Positions 35,312 to 44,340 of a DNA stretch of 64,000 bases are shown piece by piece. The DNA is from Hyphomicrobiales bacterium (GTDB lineage Bacteria; Pseudomonadota; Alphaproteobacteria; Rhizobiales; Rhizobiaceae): the NCBI GenBank assembly GCA_900466875.1, contig UBNQ01000005.1:62001-126000 (forward strand), written 5' to 3'. A program made the position numbers and the translations under genes. Within the stretch, counting starts at the first letter, position 1, and the number at the start of each line of letters is the position of its first letter. Below the pieces are notes generated by a model that searched no databases, was not told where the DNA came from, and saw only the letters and a program-made list of their open reading frames with translations.

Positions 35312-37665
35312 TGGCCAGCAGATCGACCAGTAACCGGCCATGGGGTTCGTTTCGCGCCAAGTTCATTCTGGTCGTCGGCGGTGCCGTTCTTGTCGACCTG
35401 CTGATCAGCGGAGGGCTCGCCTTATGGAATGTGCAGCGTCTATCGCGTGACGCTGCCGAAGAGGTCGGCCATGGACTTGAACAGGCCAGCCAGGACTATA
35501 TTCGCACCTATGCAAACTCCACCGCAGCGCAGGTCTCCCTTCTTCTCGGCCAGGTGAATAATGATGTCGGCGTCCTCGCCGGCGTGTTGCAGGAACAGAT
35601 CGACAATCCGAAAAGACAGGCGGATATCGGCTCTGCCATATCCGGCACGTCACCGGGCAGCATACAGCTTTCCTTCGATCCTGCCGGACAATGGGCGCAA
35701 AATGCCCCCGGCGCCCCATCCGTCGTCAGTGCCTGGGGCTATCTGCTGGATGCCGACCACTCACCGCGCCCCGACGTACAGGCCGAAATTCAAGCCAGCG
35801 CCGTGCTCGACCTTGTCGCACCCAGTCTGCTCAGAAGCGGCTCTTCAAAGCTTCAGATGTATTTCATCGGTCCGAAGGAGCGACCGATCTTCAGGACTGC
35901 GCCTTATACCGACCAGGCACAGACTTTCGATCGCCTCTATCCCGGCCATAACGCAGCCAATTTCTGGGACTTCTTTTTTCCCGGCCTTTACGAAACCTGG
36001 CAAAGCTGGGCAACCGGCCTGAAAAGAAAACCCGTCCTGCATGACATCACCCAGACCGCGCCCTACACCGACGCAATAACCGGAAAGCAGATCGTCAGCT
36101 TCTTTCATCCGCTCTGGAGTGCCGATCGGAAGAATGTTGCGGGAACCGCCGGCGCGGATATCACGCTCGACCAGCTCGCCGAGACCGTGCAGAATGTAAA
36201 GGTTGCCGAGACCGGGTTCGGGTTTCTGGCAATGTCGGACGGAAACGTGATCGCTATCAACGGCAACGGGGAAAAGACCATCGGTCTGCGTTCCGCAAGC
36301 GATACCAAAGGAACCGGCGTCACCGGCCTGGAACGCTCCCTCAACGGCAGCTCGCAACCCGCGATTGCGGCTTTGACCAGCGACCCCGGAGAAGAGATCA
36401 GGCACCTCACGCTGAATCAGGACGGTGCCGACGTGCCGTTCATGGTGATCATGAAGAAGCTGCCTCCCGTCAATCTCTGGGAGCCGGGCGAGGTACGCAA
36501 AGATGCCATGTCACTGGGCATCGTCGTCCCGGAACGAGAAATCTATGCGTCGCTCTTTGCGGCACAGGCCAAGATTTCCGATGCGACGAACCGCATCGTC
36601 ATCTATCAGATCCTCGCAATCCTCTTGTCCCTCATGATCGTCACCCTGGCGGTATTGGCGGTTTCGAAACGCATTACCGGCGGGATCAGCGCGCTTGCAG
36701 GCGCCGCTCGGCGGATCCAGGCGCAGGATTATTCGGTCCGCGTCGCCGTCTCCAGCCGCGACGAGGTTGGAGAAGCAAGCGAAGCCTTCAACCGGATGGC
36801 TGAGCAGATCAGCTACCATACCGAAAATCTCGAACAGCTGGTGGAAGAGCGAACAGCCGAAATCGAGGATGCGAAGGAAGAAATATCGGCGCTCAACGCC
36901 CAGTTGGAGCGGGAGAACCGCCGGCTGGGCACAGAGCTTGCCGTGGCCGAAAGAATTCAGATGATGGTTCTTCCTCTCGCCTCGGAACTCGCGTCGTCTA
37001 AGGATCTGGAGATCGCGGCCTACATGAGCGCCGCCGACGAGGTGGGGGGCGACTACTATGACGTTCTCGAAGCGGACGGACGTTTCAAGATCGGCATCGG
37101 CGATGTGACCGGGCACGGGCTGGAAAGCGGCGTCCTCATGCTTATGGTCCAATCCGTCGCCCGAGCCTTGCAGGAGGCAGGTACGACCGATCCGGTCAAG
37201 TTCCTCATTGACCTCAACAGCGCGCTGTTCAAGAACATCGTCCGCACCAGGATCGACAAGCATCTGACCCTTGCTTTCCTGGATTACGACGGACGCGACA
37301 TGCTTATCTCGGGCCAGCATGAAGAGGTCATCATCGTTCGCGCGAATGGCGCTTTGGAGCGGATCGAGACCATGGATCTAGGTCTTCCAATCGGGCTCGA
37401 ATCCGACATATCTCCCTTTGTCGCCACGCGAAAAATTCCGATGGAGAAGGATGACATCATCATCCTGCACACCGACGGCGTGACCGAAGCCGAGAATTCA
37501 GATGGCGAGCTTTTCGGCATCGAGCGCCTTTGCGAGGAAGCGGTGAGACTGCACGACCAGAGCGCGGAGCGCATCGCCGCGGGTATTATCGACAGGCTGA
37601 TGTCTTATATCGGCTCGCATAAGATTCACGATGACATCACACTCCTCGTATTGCGGCACAGGTAG
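35311..37665 (+). CDS. Membrane sensor with HAMP and SpoIIE-type PP2C phosphatase
   Basis: 784 residues. A first membrane segment (AKFILVVGGAVLVDLLISGGLAL, about 15-38) and a second at about 430-452 (VIYQILAILLSLMIVTLAVLAV) enclose a large periplasmic double-Cache-like sensor. A HAMP domain (RITGGISALAGAARRIQAQD) and a coiled coil (LEQLVEERTAEIEDAKEEI) connect to the phosphatase domain from about residue 547 (ERIQMMVLP). Metal-binding motifs are EVGGDYYDV (about 576-584), GDVTGHG (about 597-603), HTDGVTE and HDDITLLVL. It should dephosphorylate a phospho-STAS protein on an external signal, in the manner of RsbU or SiaA. The start ATG overlaps the upstream stop; a longer upstream frame is spurious. 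Confidence 0.9.
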   Translation: MASRSTSNRPWGSFRAKFILVVGGAVLVDLLISGGLALWNVQRLSRDAAEEVGHGLEQASQDYIRTYANSTAAQVSLLLGQVNNDVGVLAGVLQEQIDNPKRQADIGSAISGTSPGSIQLSFDPAGQWAQNAPGAPSVVSAWGYLLDADHSPRPDVQAEIQASAVLDLVAPSLLRSGSSKLQMYFIGPKERPIFRTAPYTDQAQTFDRLYPGHNAANFWDFFFPGLYETWQSWATGLKRKPVLHDITQTAPYTDAITGKQIVSFFHPLWSADRKNVAGTAGADITLDQLAETVQNVKVAETGFGFLAMSDGNVIAINGNGEKTIGLRSASDTKGTGVTGLERSLNGSSQPAIAALTSDPGEEIRHLTLNQDGADVPFMVIMKKLPPVNLWEPGEVRKDAMSLGIVVPEREIYASLFAAQAKISDATNRIVIYQILAILLSLMIVTLAVLAVSKRITGGISALAGAARRIQAQDYSVRVAVSSRDEVGEASEAFNRMAEQISYHTENLEQLVEERTAEIEDAKEEISALNAQLERENRRLGTELAVAERIQMMVLPLASELASSKDLEIAAYMSAADEVGGDYYDVLEADGRFKIGIGDVTGHGLESGVLMLMVQSVARALQEAGTTDPVKFLIDLNSALFKNIVRTRIDKHLTLAFLDYDGRDMLISGQHEEVIIVRANGALERIETMDLGLPIGLESDISPFVATRKIPMEKDDIIILHTDGVTEAENSDGELFGIERLCEEAVRLHDQSAERIAAGIIDRLMSYIGSHKIHDDITLLVLRHR

Positions 37666-37668
37666 TCC

Positions 37669-38229
37669 ATGTCGAAGACCATCCTGGGAATGTCAGACCT
37701 CACGGAAGCGCGATTTTCATCAGGCGCATGCCTGACGCTCAGCGACGGGCCGCTCGAACTCGGATGGCGACACTCGGGATTGACGTCGGATTTCATTGCC
37801 GAGACAATGGCCATGTCATTTGCCGCATCGAAAACGCGGCATGCGAACATCCATCACAGCATCGGTTACTTGAGCAACGAACTGATCGAGAACGCGGTGA
37901 AATTCCGGCAACCGGGCAAGATCATCATCGAATCCTGCGTGGCAGTTGATGTTTTCCTGATCCGGGTATGCAATGAGATCGATATGGAGACCTCGGTACG
38001 GTTTCAGCATCTTCTTGCAAAAATGCTGGCAGCCGATCCGGTCGAGCTCCTTATTCGGCAAATCGAGGCCAACGCTGCCTCCAATGCCAGCGGTTCCGGC
38101 TTGGGCCTCCTGACACTTCTCGCCGACTATGATGCACGCATGGCATGGGAATTCGAGACGTCCGGCGAAGATCGCGTCAAGCTTACAACGACCGCTTCGC
38201 TTGCATTACCAGTGACTTCAACCGAATGA
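37669..38229 (+). CDS. HATPase-fold protein, slr1658-type (SiaB/anti-sigma-kinase-like)
   Basis: 186 residues. A GHKL-type ATPase core is visible: N-box [12 protein letters not shown] (Asn70, Glu71, Asn75) and a glycine-rich G-box [11 protein letters not shown] (about 142-152), with the D-x-G box less clear. Between SpoIIE-type phosphatase and STAS genes such proteins act as kinase of the STAS partner. The arrangement matches the cyanobacterial slr1658/slr1659 families and resembles SiaB-SiaC of Pseudomonas. It starts 3 bases after the phosphatase stop and ends 7 bases before the STAS gene. It likely phosphorylates the STAS protein at 38237. Confidence 0.8.
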   Translation: MSKTILGMSDLTEARFSSGACLTLSDGPLELGWRHSGLTSDFIAETMAMSFAASKTRHANIHHSIGYLSNELIENAVKFRQPGKIIIESCVAVDVFLIRVCNEIDMETSVRFQHLLAKMLAADPVELLIRQIEANAASNASGSGLGLLTLLADYDARMAWEFETSGEDRVKLTTTASLALPVTSTE

Positions 38230-38236
38230 GGCGCAG

Positions 38237-38575
38237 ATGGAAATCAGGGATGAGAACTTTCGCATCTGGGCAGAAAACGGAACGATCTATTTCGATGGCG
38301 TTCTAAGACTGGCCGGACCGGAAGCCTACGCGCCGATCTACTCTCTGGCTGTGGCGGCGCTTCACGAAAACCACGAGCGGGTGATATTCGATCTGACCGG
38401 CCTCGAGTTTCTGAACTCTTCCGGCATCAATCTGCTGGCAAAACTCACGATCGAGGCGCGCAAGAAGCCGGAAGTCCAGTTCGTGATCAAGGGCACCGCG
38501 CAATACCCTTGGCAATCCAAGTCATTGCCGAATTTGAAGAAGCTCTATCCTCAGCTGGACCTGCAACTGGCCTGA
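38237..38575 (+). CDS. STAS-domain protein, slr1659-type (SiaC/anti-sigma-antagonist-like)
   Basis: 112 residues: [20 protein letters not shown] leads into a single STAS-like domain. The phosphosite loop is [15 protein letters not shown], with Ser61 or Ser62 the probable phospho-acceptor. The C-terminal [16 protein letters not shown] is characteristic of the slr1659 family. It would be phosphorylated by the preceding HATPase protein and dephosphorylated by the SpoIIE-type phosphatase, and in its free form could bind and switch a target such as the GGDEF-EAL protein. Last gene of the six-gene operon; a hairpin follows 20 bases after its stop. Confidence 0.85.
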   Translation: MEIRDENFRIWAENGTIYFDGVLRLAGPEAYAPIYSLAVAALHENHERVIFDLTGLEFLNSSGINLLAKLTIEARKKPEVQFVIKGTAQYPWQSKSLPNLKKLYPQLDLQLA

Positions 38576-38594
38576 CGACCGGTCGTGACGGATG

Positions 38595-38628
38595 CGCTGA
38601 GACATGCCGATAATGGCCTGTCTCAGCG
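38595..38628 (+). terminator. Hairpin after the STAS gene
   Basis: A 10-bp perfect stem CGCTGAGACA/TGTCTCAGCG encloses a 14-base loop that can fold further (GCC/GGC). There is no T tract, so termination is likely but not canonical. Confidence 0.5.
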
Positions 38629-38686
38629 GTGCTTCGATGCTTCGCCAGCTTCCGCCTATCAGGCCATCCTCATGCCGAGGCCAACG

Positions 38687-38710
38687 AAGAGGGCAGCAGC
38701 GCGCCCTCTT
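38687..38710 (-). terminator. Hairpin after kduI
   Basis: AAGAGGGC pairs with GCCCTCTT across an 8-base loop, 16 bases beyond the kduI stop. The A/T ends give a short T run on either strand. It could terminate kduI and act as a backstop for the convergent operon. Confidence 0.5.
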
Positions 38711-38725
38711 GCATAACCGGTTTGT

Positions 38726-39550
38726 TTACAGAAGATCTTCCGGCTGAATGAAGTCCATATCGGTATAATCGACATTGTCACCGGCCATCGCCCAGATGAA
38801 GGTGTAGCTGCCGATACCCGCGCCCGAATGGATCGACCAGGGCGGTGAAAGCGCGCCTTCTTCATTGCTGATGAAAAGGTGGCGGGTTTCCTGTGGTTCT
38901 CCCATCAGATGCAGAACGCGGGATTTCGGATCCATGCCGAAATAAAGATAGGCTTCCATGCGGCGATCATGGATATGCGAAGGGATCGTGTTCCAGACCG
39001 AACCTTCCTCAAGCTCCGTATAGCCGAGCACGAGCTGGCAGCTTTCCATGACCAGCGGATGGATGAACTGGTTGATGGTACGCTTGTTGGAGGTCTCGCT
39101 CGCCCCGAGCTTCACTTCCTTGCTGTCCGCCTTGGTGATGAGGCGGTTGGGGCAGGAACGGTGCGCCGGGCAGGACGTGATGTAGAAGCGCCCCTTGCCG
39201 CTGAATGTCACAGCACCGGCGCCCATGCCGAGGTAGAGCACGTCGCCGCGCTGCAGCTCCCACGTTTCGCCCGCAGCGCTGACGGTGCCGGCGTCTCCGA
39301 TATTGACGATGCCCATTTCCCGCCGATCGAGCAGCGAGGGGGTCTTGGTTTCCTCCACCTTGTCGAGCACGAGCTTGCCGCCGTTGGGAACAGCCGCCCC
39401 CATGATGAAGCGGTCGTAATGGGTGTAAATCAGCCGGATCTCGTTATCCCGGAACATGTCCGAAGCAAGGAAATGCGCGCGAAGCTCCGCCGTGTCCATG
39501 GCCTTCGCCTGAGCGGGGTGCACCGCGTGCCTTGTTTCGACAGTCAGCAT
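38726..39550 (-). CDS. kduI: 5-dehydro-4-deoxy-D-glucuronate isomerase
   Basis: 274 residues, the size of E. coli KduI (278). It is a zinc cupin: PSHIHDRRMEAYLYFG (His-x-His...Glu metal site), TSCPAHRSCPNR, NKRTINQFIHP, LYLGMGAGAVTFSG and the C-terminal GAGIGSYTFIWAMAGDN. It isomerises 5-keto-4-deoxyuronate from unsaturated uronates to 2,5-diketo-3-deoxygluconate. The second of two close ATGs is chosen because GGAG lies at the right distance. The oxidoreductase KduD is not adjacent. kdgF, which feeds this step, lies at 47196, so the surrounding 10 kb is a pectin-fragment module. Confidence 0.95.
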   Translation of the reverse strand: MLTVETRHAVHPAQAKAMDTAELRAHFLASDMFRDNEIRLIYTHYDRFIMGAAVPNGGKLVLDKVEETKTPSLLDRREMGIVNIGDAGTVSAAGETWELQRGDVLYLGMGAGAVTFSGKGRFYITSCPAHRSCPNRLITKADSKEVKLGASETSNKRTINQFIHPLVMESCQLVLGYTELEEGSVWNTIPSHIHDRRMEAYLYFGMDPKSRVLHLMGEPQETRHLFISNEEGALSPPWSIHSGAGIGSYTFIWAMAGDNVDYTDMDFIQPEDLL

Positions 39551-39824
39551 AAACATCTCCTTTTAACAGCCTTAATCAGCCTATCCCATGTTTCGCCTAA
39601 ATCTGTATGACAAGATTACTCAGGTCAAGGCTGATCTGGTGCGGGATGGATCAAGCGGTCGGTATCATTGGCATATGACGCCATGGAAATACCCGATCAT
39701 CGCTGCAACCGACTGTGCCCACCTGCCCTTTCTCCCGCCGCAGCGCGAGATACCCAAAGATGAGGCATCGGCTTGCGGAATATAGACAAATGCCGTCATC
39801 CGGCGGCAGGGTTTCAGAACATAT
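39551..39824. other. Divergent regulatory gap between kduI and the dehydratase gene
   Basis: About 270 bases without a credible gene. The part near kduI contains an inverted repeat AATCT-GTATGACA-AGATT (39600-39617) within a low-GC patch, a possible operator for the GntR regulator at 47576. The rest shows nothing recognisable before the promoter of the plus-strand genes. Confidence 0.45.
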
Positions 39825-39853
39825 TTGACATATCTGTCGATACCTGCATAAAT
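39825..39853 (+). promoter_or_regulatory. Probable sigma-70 promoter with overlapping dyad
   Basis: TTGACA (39825-39830), 17 bases, then ATAAAT (39848-39853) gives a near-consensus promoter 35 bases upstream of the dehydratase ATG. The -35 region overlaps TGACA-TATC-TGTCG (39826-39839), a one-mismatch dyad like those near the GntR, ABC and kdgF genes, consistent with repression by competition at the -35. Confidence 0.6.
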
Positions 39854-39887
39854 CTGTCAGGCAGGTTAGCAAGTCTTGGGAGGAAGC

Positions 39888-41036
39888 ATGATCATCACCG
39901 ACGTAAAAGTCCGGGTATTCCGTACGACCACTCGTCGGCATTCCGATAGCGCCGGCCACGCACATCCCGGTCCGCCGCACCAGGTCGAGCAGGCGATGCT
40001 CACCATTCGCACCGAGGATGGCCATGAAGGCCACTCTTTCACAGCGCCGGAAATCATTCGCCCTCACGTCATCGAAAAATTCGTCAAGAAGGTGCTGATC
40101 GGCCAGGACTACCGCGATCGGGAACGGCTGTGGCAGGATCTTGCCCATTGGCAGCGCGGTTCCGCCGCGCAATTGACCGACCGCACCTTGGCTGTTGTTG
40201 ATTGCGCGCTGTGGGATCTGGCCGGCCGGGCCGTCGATACGCCTGTCTACAAGTTGATCGGCGCCTACCGCGACAAGGTCCCCGCCTATGGCTCCATCAT
40301 GTGCGGCGACGAGATCGAAGGCGGTCTGGCAACGCCGGAAGATTACGGGCGATTTGCCGAAACGCTGGTGAAACGCGGATACAAGGGTATCAAGCTGCAT
40401 ACCTGGATGCCGCCGGTCAGCTGGGCGCCGGATGTGAAAATGGACATCAAGGCCTGTGCGGCCGTGCGCGAAGCCGTCGGCCCCGATATCCGCCTGATGA
40501 TTGATGCCTTCCACTGGTATTCGCGCACCGATGCGCTGGAACTCGGCCGCGGGCTCGAAAAGCTCGGCTTCGACTGGATCGAGGAGCCGATGGATGAGCA
40601 GTCCATGTCTTCGTACAAATGGCTCGCCGACAATCTGGATATTCCCGTCGTCGGCCCGGAAAGCGCAGCCGGCAAGCACTGGCATCGTGCCGAATGGGTA
40701 AAGTCCGGCGCCTGCGATATCCTGCGTACCGGCGTCAACGATGTCGGCGGCATCACGCCCGCCCTGAAGACGCTTCACATGGCAGAGTCCTTTGGGATCG
40801 AATGCGAGGTGCATGGCAACACGGCGATGAACCTGCATGTCGTGGCCGCCGTGAAGAATTGCCGCTGGTACGAACGCGGCCTGCTTCACCCCTTTCTTGA
40901 GTATGACGATGGCCACGATTATCTGAAGTCGCTTTCCGATCCGATGGACAGCGACGGCTACGTTCATGTTCCCGATCGTCCTGGCCTCGGTGAGGATATC
41001 GATTTCGATTTCATCGAAAACAACCGGGTGAGATAG
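39888..41036 (+). CDS. Enolase-superfamily (mandelate racemase/MLE-like) sugar-acid dehydratase
   Basis: 382 residues. N-terminal capping domain MIITDVKVRVFRTTTRRHSD with HAHPGPPHQ, then the barrel: Lys169-x-His171 in GIKLHTW, metal ligands around Asp206 (MIDAFHW), IEEPMDE, Glu258 (VGPESAAG), and an active-site His in ECEVHGNTAMNLHV. This is the acid-sugar dehydratase pattern. It is distinct from dgoD at 27249; the exact substrate (a galactonate, galactarate, lyxonate or uronate derivative) cannot be assigned. A GGGAGGAA ribosome site fixes the start. An esterase gene follows after 3 bases and a binding-protein gene after that. Confidence 0.82.
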   Translation: MIITDVKVRVFRTTTRRHSDSAGHAHPGPPHQVEQAMLTIRTEDGHEGHSFTAPEIIRPHVIEKFVKKVLIGQDYRDRERLWQDLAHWQRGSAAQLTDRTLAVVDCALWDLAGRAVDTPVYKLIGAYRDKVPAYGSIMCGDEIEGGLATPEDYGRFAETLVKRGYKGIKLHTWMPPVSWAPDVKMDIKACAAVREAVGPDIRLMIDAFHWYSRTDALELGRGLEKLGFDWIEEPMDEQSMSSYKWLADNLDIPVVGPESAAGKHWHRAEWVKSGACDILRTGVNDVGGITPALKTLHMAESFGIECEVHGNTAMNLHVVAAVKNCRWYERGLLHPFLEYDDGHDYLKSLSDPMDSDGYVHVPDRPGLGEDIDFDFIENNRVR

Positions 41037-41039
41037 GCG

Positions 41040-41669
41040 ATGAAGACTGTTCTGGCCTTTGGCGATAGCCTGACCTGGGGAGCGGATCCGAAAACGGGTC
41101 TGCGCCATCCGCGTCAGTATCGCTGGCCGGAGGTGCTGAAGGCCGAACTCGGCTTGGATGTGGACGTCGTGTCCGACGGGCTCGGTGGCCGCACCACCTG
41201 TTACGACGACCATACCGGCCCGGCCTGCCGCAATGGCGCCCGGGCGCTGTCGGTGGCGCTTGCCGTTCATATGCCGCTGGACCTGGTCATTGTGATGCTG
41301 GGCACCAATGATCTGAAGCCCGCCCATGGCGGCCGGGCCGAGGCTGCGTTTTCCGGCATGCGGCGGCTTGCCGAGATCGTCGAGACATTTCCCTACAAGC
41401 CCCGGTCCGCCCGCCCCCGATTGATGATCGTTGCGCCTCCGCCTTGCGTGGCCGGTGGCAACGGACAGATAGCCGGCGGACGGAGCATTTCGGAATCGCA
41501 GCGGCTTGCGCCGCTTTACCGCAGAATTGCCGAGGAGCTCGGGCACGATTTCTTCGACGCCGGCAGCGTCGTAACCGCCTCGTCGATCGACGGGGTTCAT
41601 CTGGACGCTGCCGATACACAGGTTTTGGGCCGGGCGCTTGCAGGCCCGGTGGCGAATATTCTTGGGTGA
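41040..41669 (+). CDS. SGNH/GDSL-family esterase
   Basis: 209 residues. Block I FGDSLTWGADP holds the nucleophile Ser9. Block II is GLGGRTT, block III GTNDLK and block V DGVHLD (Asp and His of the triad). No signal peptide, so it acts in the cytoplasm. It resembles agrobacterial arylesterases and the acetylxylan-esterase-like octameric enzymes. Its position immediately after the dehydratase and near kduI/kdgF suggests it deacylates imported acetylated sugar or uronate fragments. That role is inferred. Confidence 0.85.
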   Translation: MKTVLAFGDSLTWGADPKTGLRHPRQYRWPEVLKAELGLDVDVVSDGLGGRTTCYDDHTGPACRNGARALSVALAVHMPLDLVIVMLGTNDLKPAHGGRAEAAFSGMRRLAEIVETFPYKPRSARPRLMIVAPPPCVAGGNGQIAGGRSISESQRLAPLYRRIAEELGHDFFDAGSVVTASSIDGVHLDAADTQVLGRALAGPVANILG

Positions 41670-41756
41670 TCGGCACGGCTTGGGAGGTTAGCTGCCGGGC
41701 AGATCAAAATCGTGGAGGGCCGTATTCCGCGCGAAACGGCACCAAATGGAGGAAAC

Positions 41757-43352
41757 ATGCGACACTTTTTTGCAACTGCAGCCGTCGGAGCACTCCTGCT
41801 CGGCGCCATTCCCCTGACAGCCTTTGCGGAAACGCCGAAAGATCAGCTGGTCGTGGCGACCACGATGAACAACATCCTGACGCTCGATCCGGCGGCCATC
41901 ACCGGCCGCGAGACGGTGCAGGTGCTTAACAACATCTACGATACGCTGGTTATCCTCAGCGACAAGGATCGCTCGATCCAACCGCGCATCGCCGAACACT
42001 GGGAAGTTTCCGAGGACCGCATGTCGATCCGCTTCCACCTGCGCGAAGCGACCTTTGCATCCGGCAATCCGGTGACGGCCAGCGACGTGGTCTGGAGCCT
42101 GAAACGCCTTCTGACCCGCAATCTTGCACAGGCTTCGCTGCTCAAGACCCGCGGGTTTACGGCGGAAGCAGCCGACAAGCTTTTCGTCGCCGAAGATGAG
42201 CGCACTTTCGTCCTGAACCTGCCACAGCCGGACGACCCGAACCTGGTGCTGATGGTGCTCGCCCAGAACGGGCCGGGTTCGATCATCGACAGCAAGGCCG
42301 TGCTGGAAAACGAGAAGGACGGCGATCTCGGCGCCGGGTGGCTGACGCTCAATTCGGCAGGTTCCGGTCCGTTCACGCTCGGCCAGTGGAAATCCAACGA
42401 ATATATCATTCTCACCCGCAACGGCGATTACTGGGGCGAAGCGCCGGCAATGAAGCGCGTGCTCATGCGCCACCTGCCGGAATCCCAGTCGCAGCGCCTG
42501 ATGCTGGAAAAGGGCGACATCGATGTCGCCTACTCGCTACAGGCGCCCGACCTCAAGTCACTCGAAACCGATGCCGCGATCAAGATCGAGTCGACGCCCG
42601 GCTCAGGCTTCTACTATCTCGGCGTATCGATGAAGGATGAGCGTTTTGCCAAGCCCAAGGTGCGCGAAGCGCTTCGTTACCTGATCGACTACGAAGGCCT
42701 CGATAAGGCCGTCATGCCCTACTACGGAAAAATTCGCCAGCGCCAGATCAGCACCGGAGTGATGGGATCGCTGCCGGATCCGGGCTACAAGCTGGATGTG
42801 GAAAAGGCCAAGGCGCTGCTGGCGGAGGCCGGTTATCCGAACGGCTTCAAGACGACGCTTCGGGTCCTGTCGGAAGATCCGTTCATGAAGGCGGCAACCG
42901 CGATCCAGAACACGCTCGGGCAGGCCGGCATCCAGGCCGAACTGATCACCGGTTCGGGCGATCAGATTTATGGCGCGATGCGCGAGCGCAAGTTCGAGCT
43001 GCTCGTCGGCCGTGGCGGCGGCGGTCAGCAGCCCCACCCGGACAACAATCTGCGGGCGCTTGCCTACAATCCGGACAATTCGGATGAGGCCAAGCTCACC
43101 AACTACCAGGGTTGGCGCACGAGTTTTTACGACGAGAAGCTCAACAAGATGATCGGTGATGCGCTGGTGGAGCGCGACCCGGCAAAGCAGACCAAGGCCT
43201 ATGAGGATATCCAGACCTACATGGAGAAAATCGTCATGTCGCTCCAGCCGTTCTCGGAAGTGGTCGATACGGCCGCATTCCGAAGCGATATCGGCGGTAT
43301 GATCGTCAATCCCTGGCTTTCCCGTTTCGAAGGGGTCACGAAGCAGCGCTAA
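41757..43352 (+). CDS. Periplasmic binding protein, peptide/oligosaccharide type (SBP family 5)
   Basis: 531 residues. A signal peptide (MRHFFATAAVGALLLGAIPLTAFA) is followed by a DppA/OppA-like fold: TMNNILTLDPAAITGRETVQVLNNIYDTL, HWEVSEDRMSIRFHLRE, FASGNPVTASDVVWSLKRL, and KVREALRYLIDYEGLDKAVMP. The ATG at 41757 has a GGAGGAAA ribosome site. Family 5 proteins bind peptides, nickel, oligosaccharides or opines. The cognate permease and ATPase genes are convergent on the other strand just downstream, an unusual split. Substrate is probably a uronate oligomer or derivative, from context. Confidence 0.88.
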   Translation: MRHFFATAAVGALLLGAIPLTAFAETPKDQLVVATTMNNILTLDPAAITGRETVQVLNNIYDTLVILSDKDRSIQPRIAEHWEVSEDRMSIRFHLREATFASGNPVTASDVVWSLKRLLTRNLAQASLLKTRGFTAEAADKLFVAEDERTFVLNLPQPDDPNLVLMVLAQNGPGSIIDSKAVLENEKDGDLGAGWLTLNSAGSGPFTLGQWKSNEYIILTRNGDYWGEAPAMKRVLMRHLPESQSQRLMLEKGDIDVAYSLQAPDLKSLETDAAIKIESTPGSGFYYLGVSMKDERFAKPKVREALRYLIDYEGLDKAVMPYYGKIRQRQISTGVMGSLPDPGYKLDVEKAKALLAEAGYPNGFKTTLRVLSEDPFMKAATAIQNTLGQAGIQAELITGSGDQIYGAMRERKFELLVGRGGGGQQPHPDNNLRALAYNPDNSDEAKLTNYQGWRTSFYDEKLNKMIGDALVERDPAKQTKAYEDIQTYMEKIVMSLQPFSEVVDTAAFRSDIGGMIVNPWLSRFEGVTKQR

Positions 43353-43375
43353 CACTCCGGACCGCTGTTTCGACG

Positions 43376-43401
43376 AGAGGCGCATGGCAACATGCGCCTC
43401 T
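43376..43401 (+). terminator. Rho-independent terminator after the binding-protein gene
   Basis: AGAGGCGCATG-GCAA-CATGCGCCTCT, a perfect 11-bp stem with a tetraloop, lies 23 bases after the stop and is followed by TTCGC. It ends the plus-strand three-gene unit. Confidence 0.8.
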
Positions 43402-43515
43402 TTCGCATTGGGCAGTCATGTCTGCTCGCGCAGATTATCTATGCTCACCACTTTTTCTGCAAACCAACCTTAAACGCGGCCGCCGCCAGAAGCCGAATGC
43501 CTCTTTCTCCAGAGC

Positions 43516-43543
43516 AAAAAAGAGCCCGGCACTGAGGCCGGGC
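43516..43543 (-). terminator. Rho-independent terminator of the ABC permease/ATPase operon
   Basis: On the minus strand GCCCGGC-CTCAGT-GCCGGGC is followed by TCTTTTTT, a textbook terminator, 35 bases after the stop of the last gene of the four-gene ABC operon. Confidence 0.9.
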
Positions 43544-43578
43544 CAGGGAGGAGGAGTTCATCGAGCCGGGCCGCGGCC

Positions 43579-44340
43579 TCACACGTGGCCTTCGTATTCC
43601 AGAGACGCGCCGATCAGTTCGCGGGAATAGGGATGGGTCGCTTGAGCGCCGGATATCGCCTCGCGCGGCAGGATCTCGGTGATTTCTCCGCGCAGCATCA
43701 CGGCGAACCGGTCGCACATGTGATCGACCACCGCCAGATCATGGGTCACCATGATGTAAGTGAAGCCATGCTCGTCGCGCAGCCGCTGCAGCAGGTTGAG
43801 GACTTCCGCCTGCACCGACACGTCGAGAGCGGATGTCGGTTCGTCAAGCAGCAGGAGGGAAGGCTCAAGGATCAGTGCCCGTGCGATGGCCACGCGTTGG
43901 CGCTGCCCACCGGAGAGCTGATGCGGAAAGCGATCGAGGAAGGACAGCGGAAGGCCGACATCGGAAAGCGCCTTGTGCATGCGGTCTTCGCGATCGTCGA
44001 GCTTGTGGATCCTCAGCGGCTCCGAAAGCACGGTGCGCACGGACTGGCGCGGATGAAGTGAACCGTAAGGATCCTGGAAGACCATTTGCAGGATGCGGCA
44101 GCGTTCGATCAGCGGTATGTCGCGCACCGACCGGCCGTTGATCAGGACGTCTCCCTTCCAGAAATCCGTCAGCATGGAGATGCAGCGCAGCACGGTGGAT
44201 TTTCCCGAGCCGCTTTCACCGACGAGGCCGAAGCATTCTCCCGGCGCAACCGAGAATGAGACATCCGGCAGCACCTTGAGCGCATTGGGCCCGTGGCCGA
44301 AAGAGATGGAAAGATTGCGCGTTTCTACAGATACGGTCAT
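43579..44340 (-). CDS. ABC importer ATP-binding protein, DppF/OppF-like
   Basis: 253 residues. Walker A GESGSGKST, Q-loop MVFQDPYGSLHPRQSV, signature LSGGQRQRVAIARAL, Walker B LLLLDEPTSALDVS and H-loop VTHDLAVVDH. Starts MTVSVETRNL; its ATG overlaps the stop of the upstream ATPase (ATGA), with GGAGGAGG as ribosome site. It is the second ATPase of a peptide/oligosaccharide-type importer and the last gene of the operon. Confidence 0.92.
   Translation of the reverse strand: MTVSVETRNLSISFGHGPNALKVLPDVSFSVAPGECFGLVGESGSGKSTVLRCISMLTDFWKGDVLINGRSVRDIPLIERCRILQMVFQDPYGSLHPRQSVRTVLSEPLRIHKLDDREDRMHKALSDVGLPLSFLDRFPHQLSGGQRQRVAIARALILEPSLLLLDEPTSALDVSVQAEVLNLLQRLRDEHGFTYIMVTHDLAVVDHMCDRFAVMLRGEITEILPREAISGAQATHPYSRELIGASLEYEGHV

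Noticed and set aside
39651..41600. 649-codon minus-strand frame
   Set aside because: Shadow of the enolase-superfamily dehydratase and SGNH esterase genes; no motifs or ribosome site.
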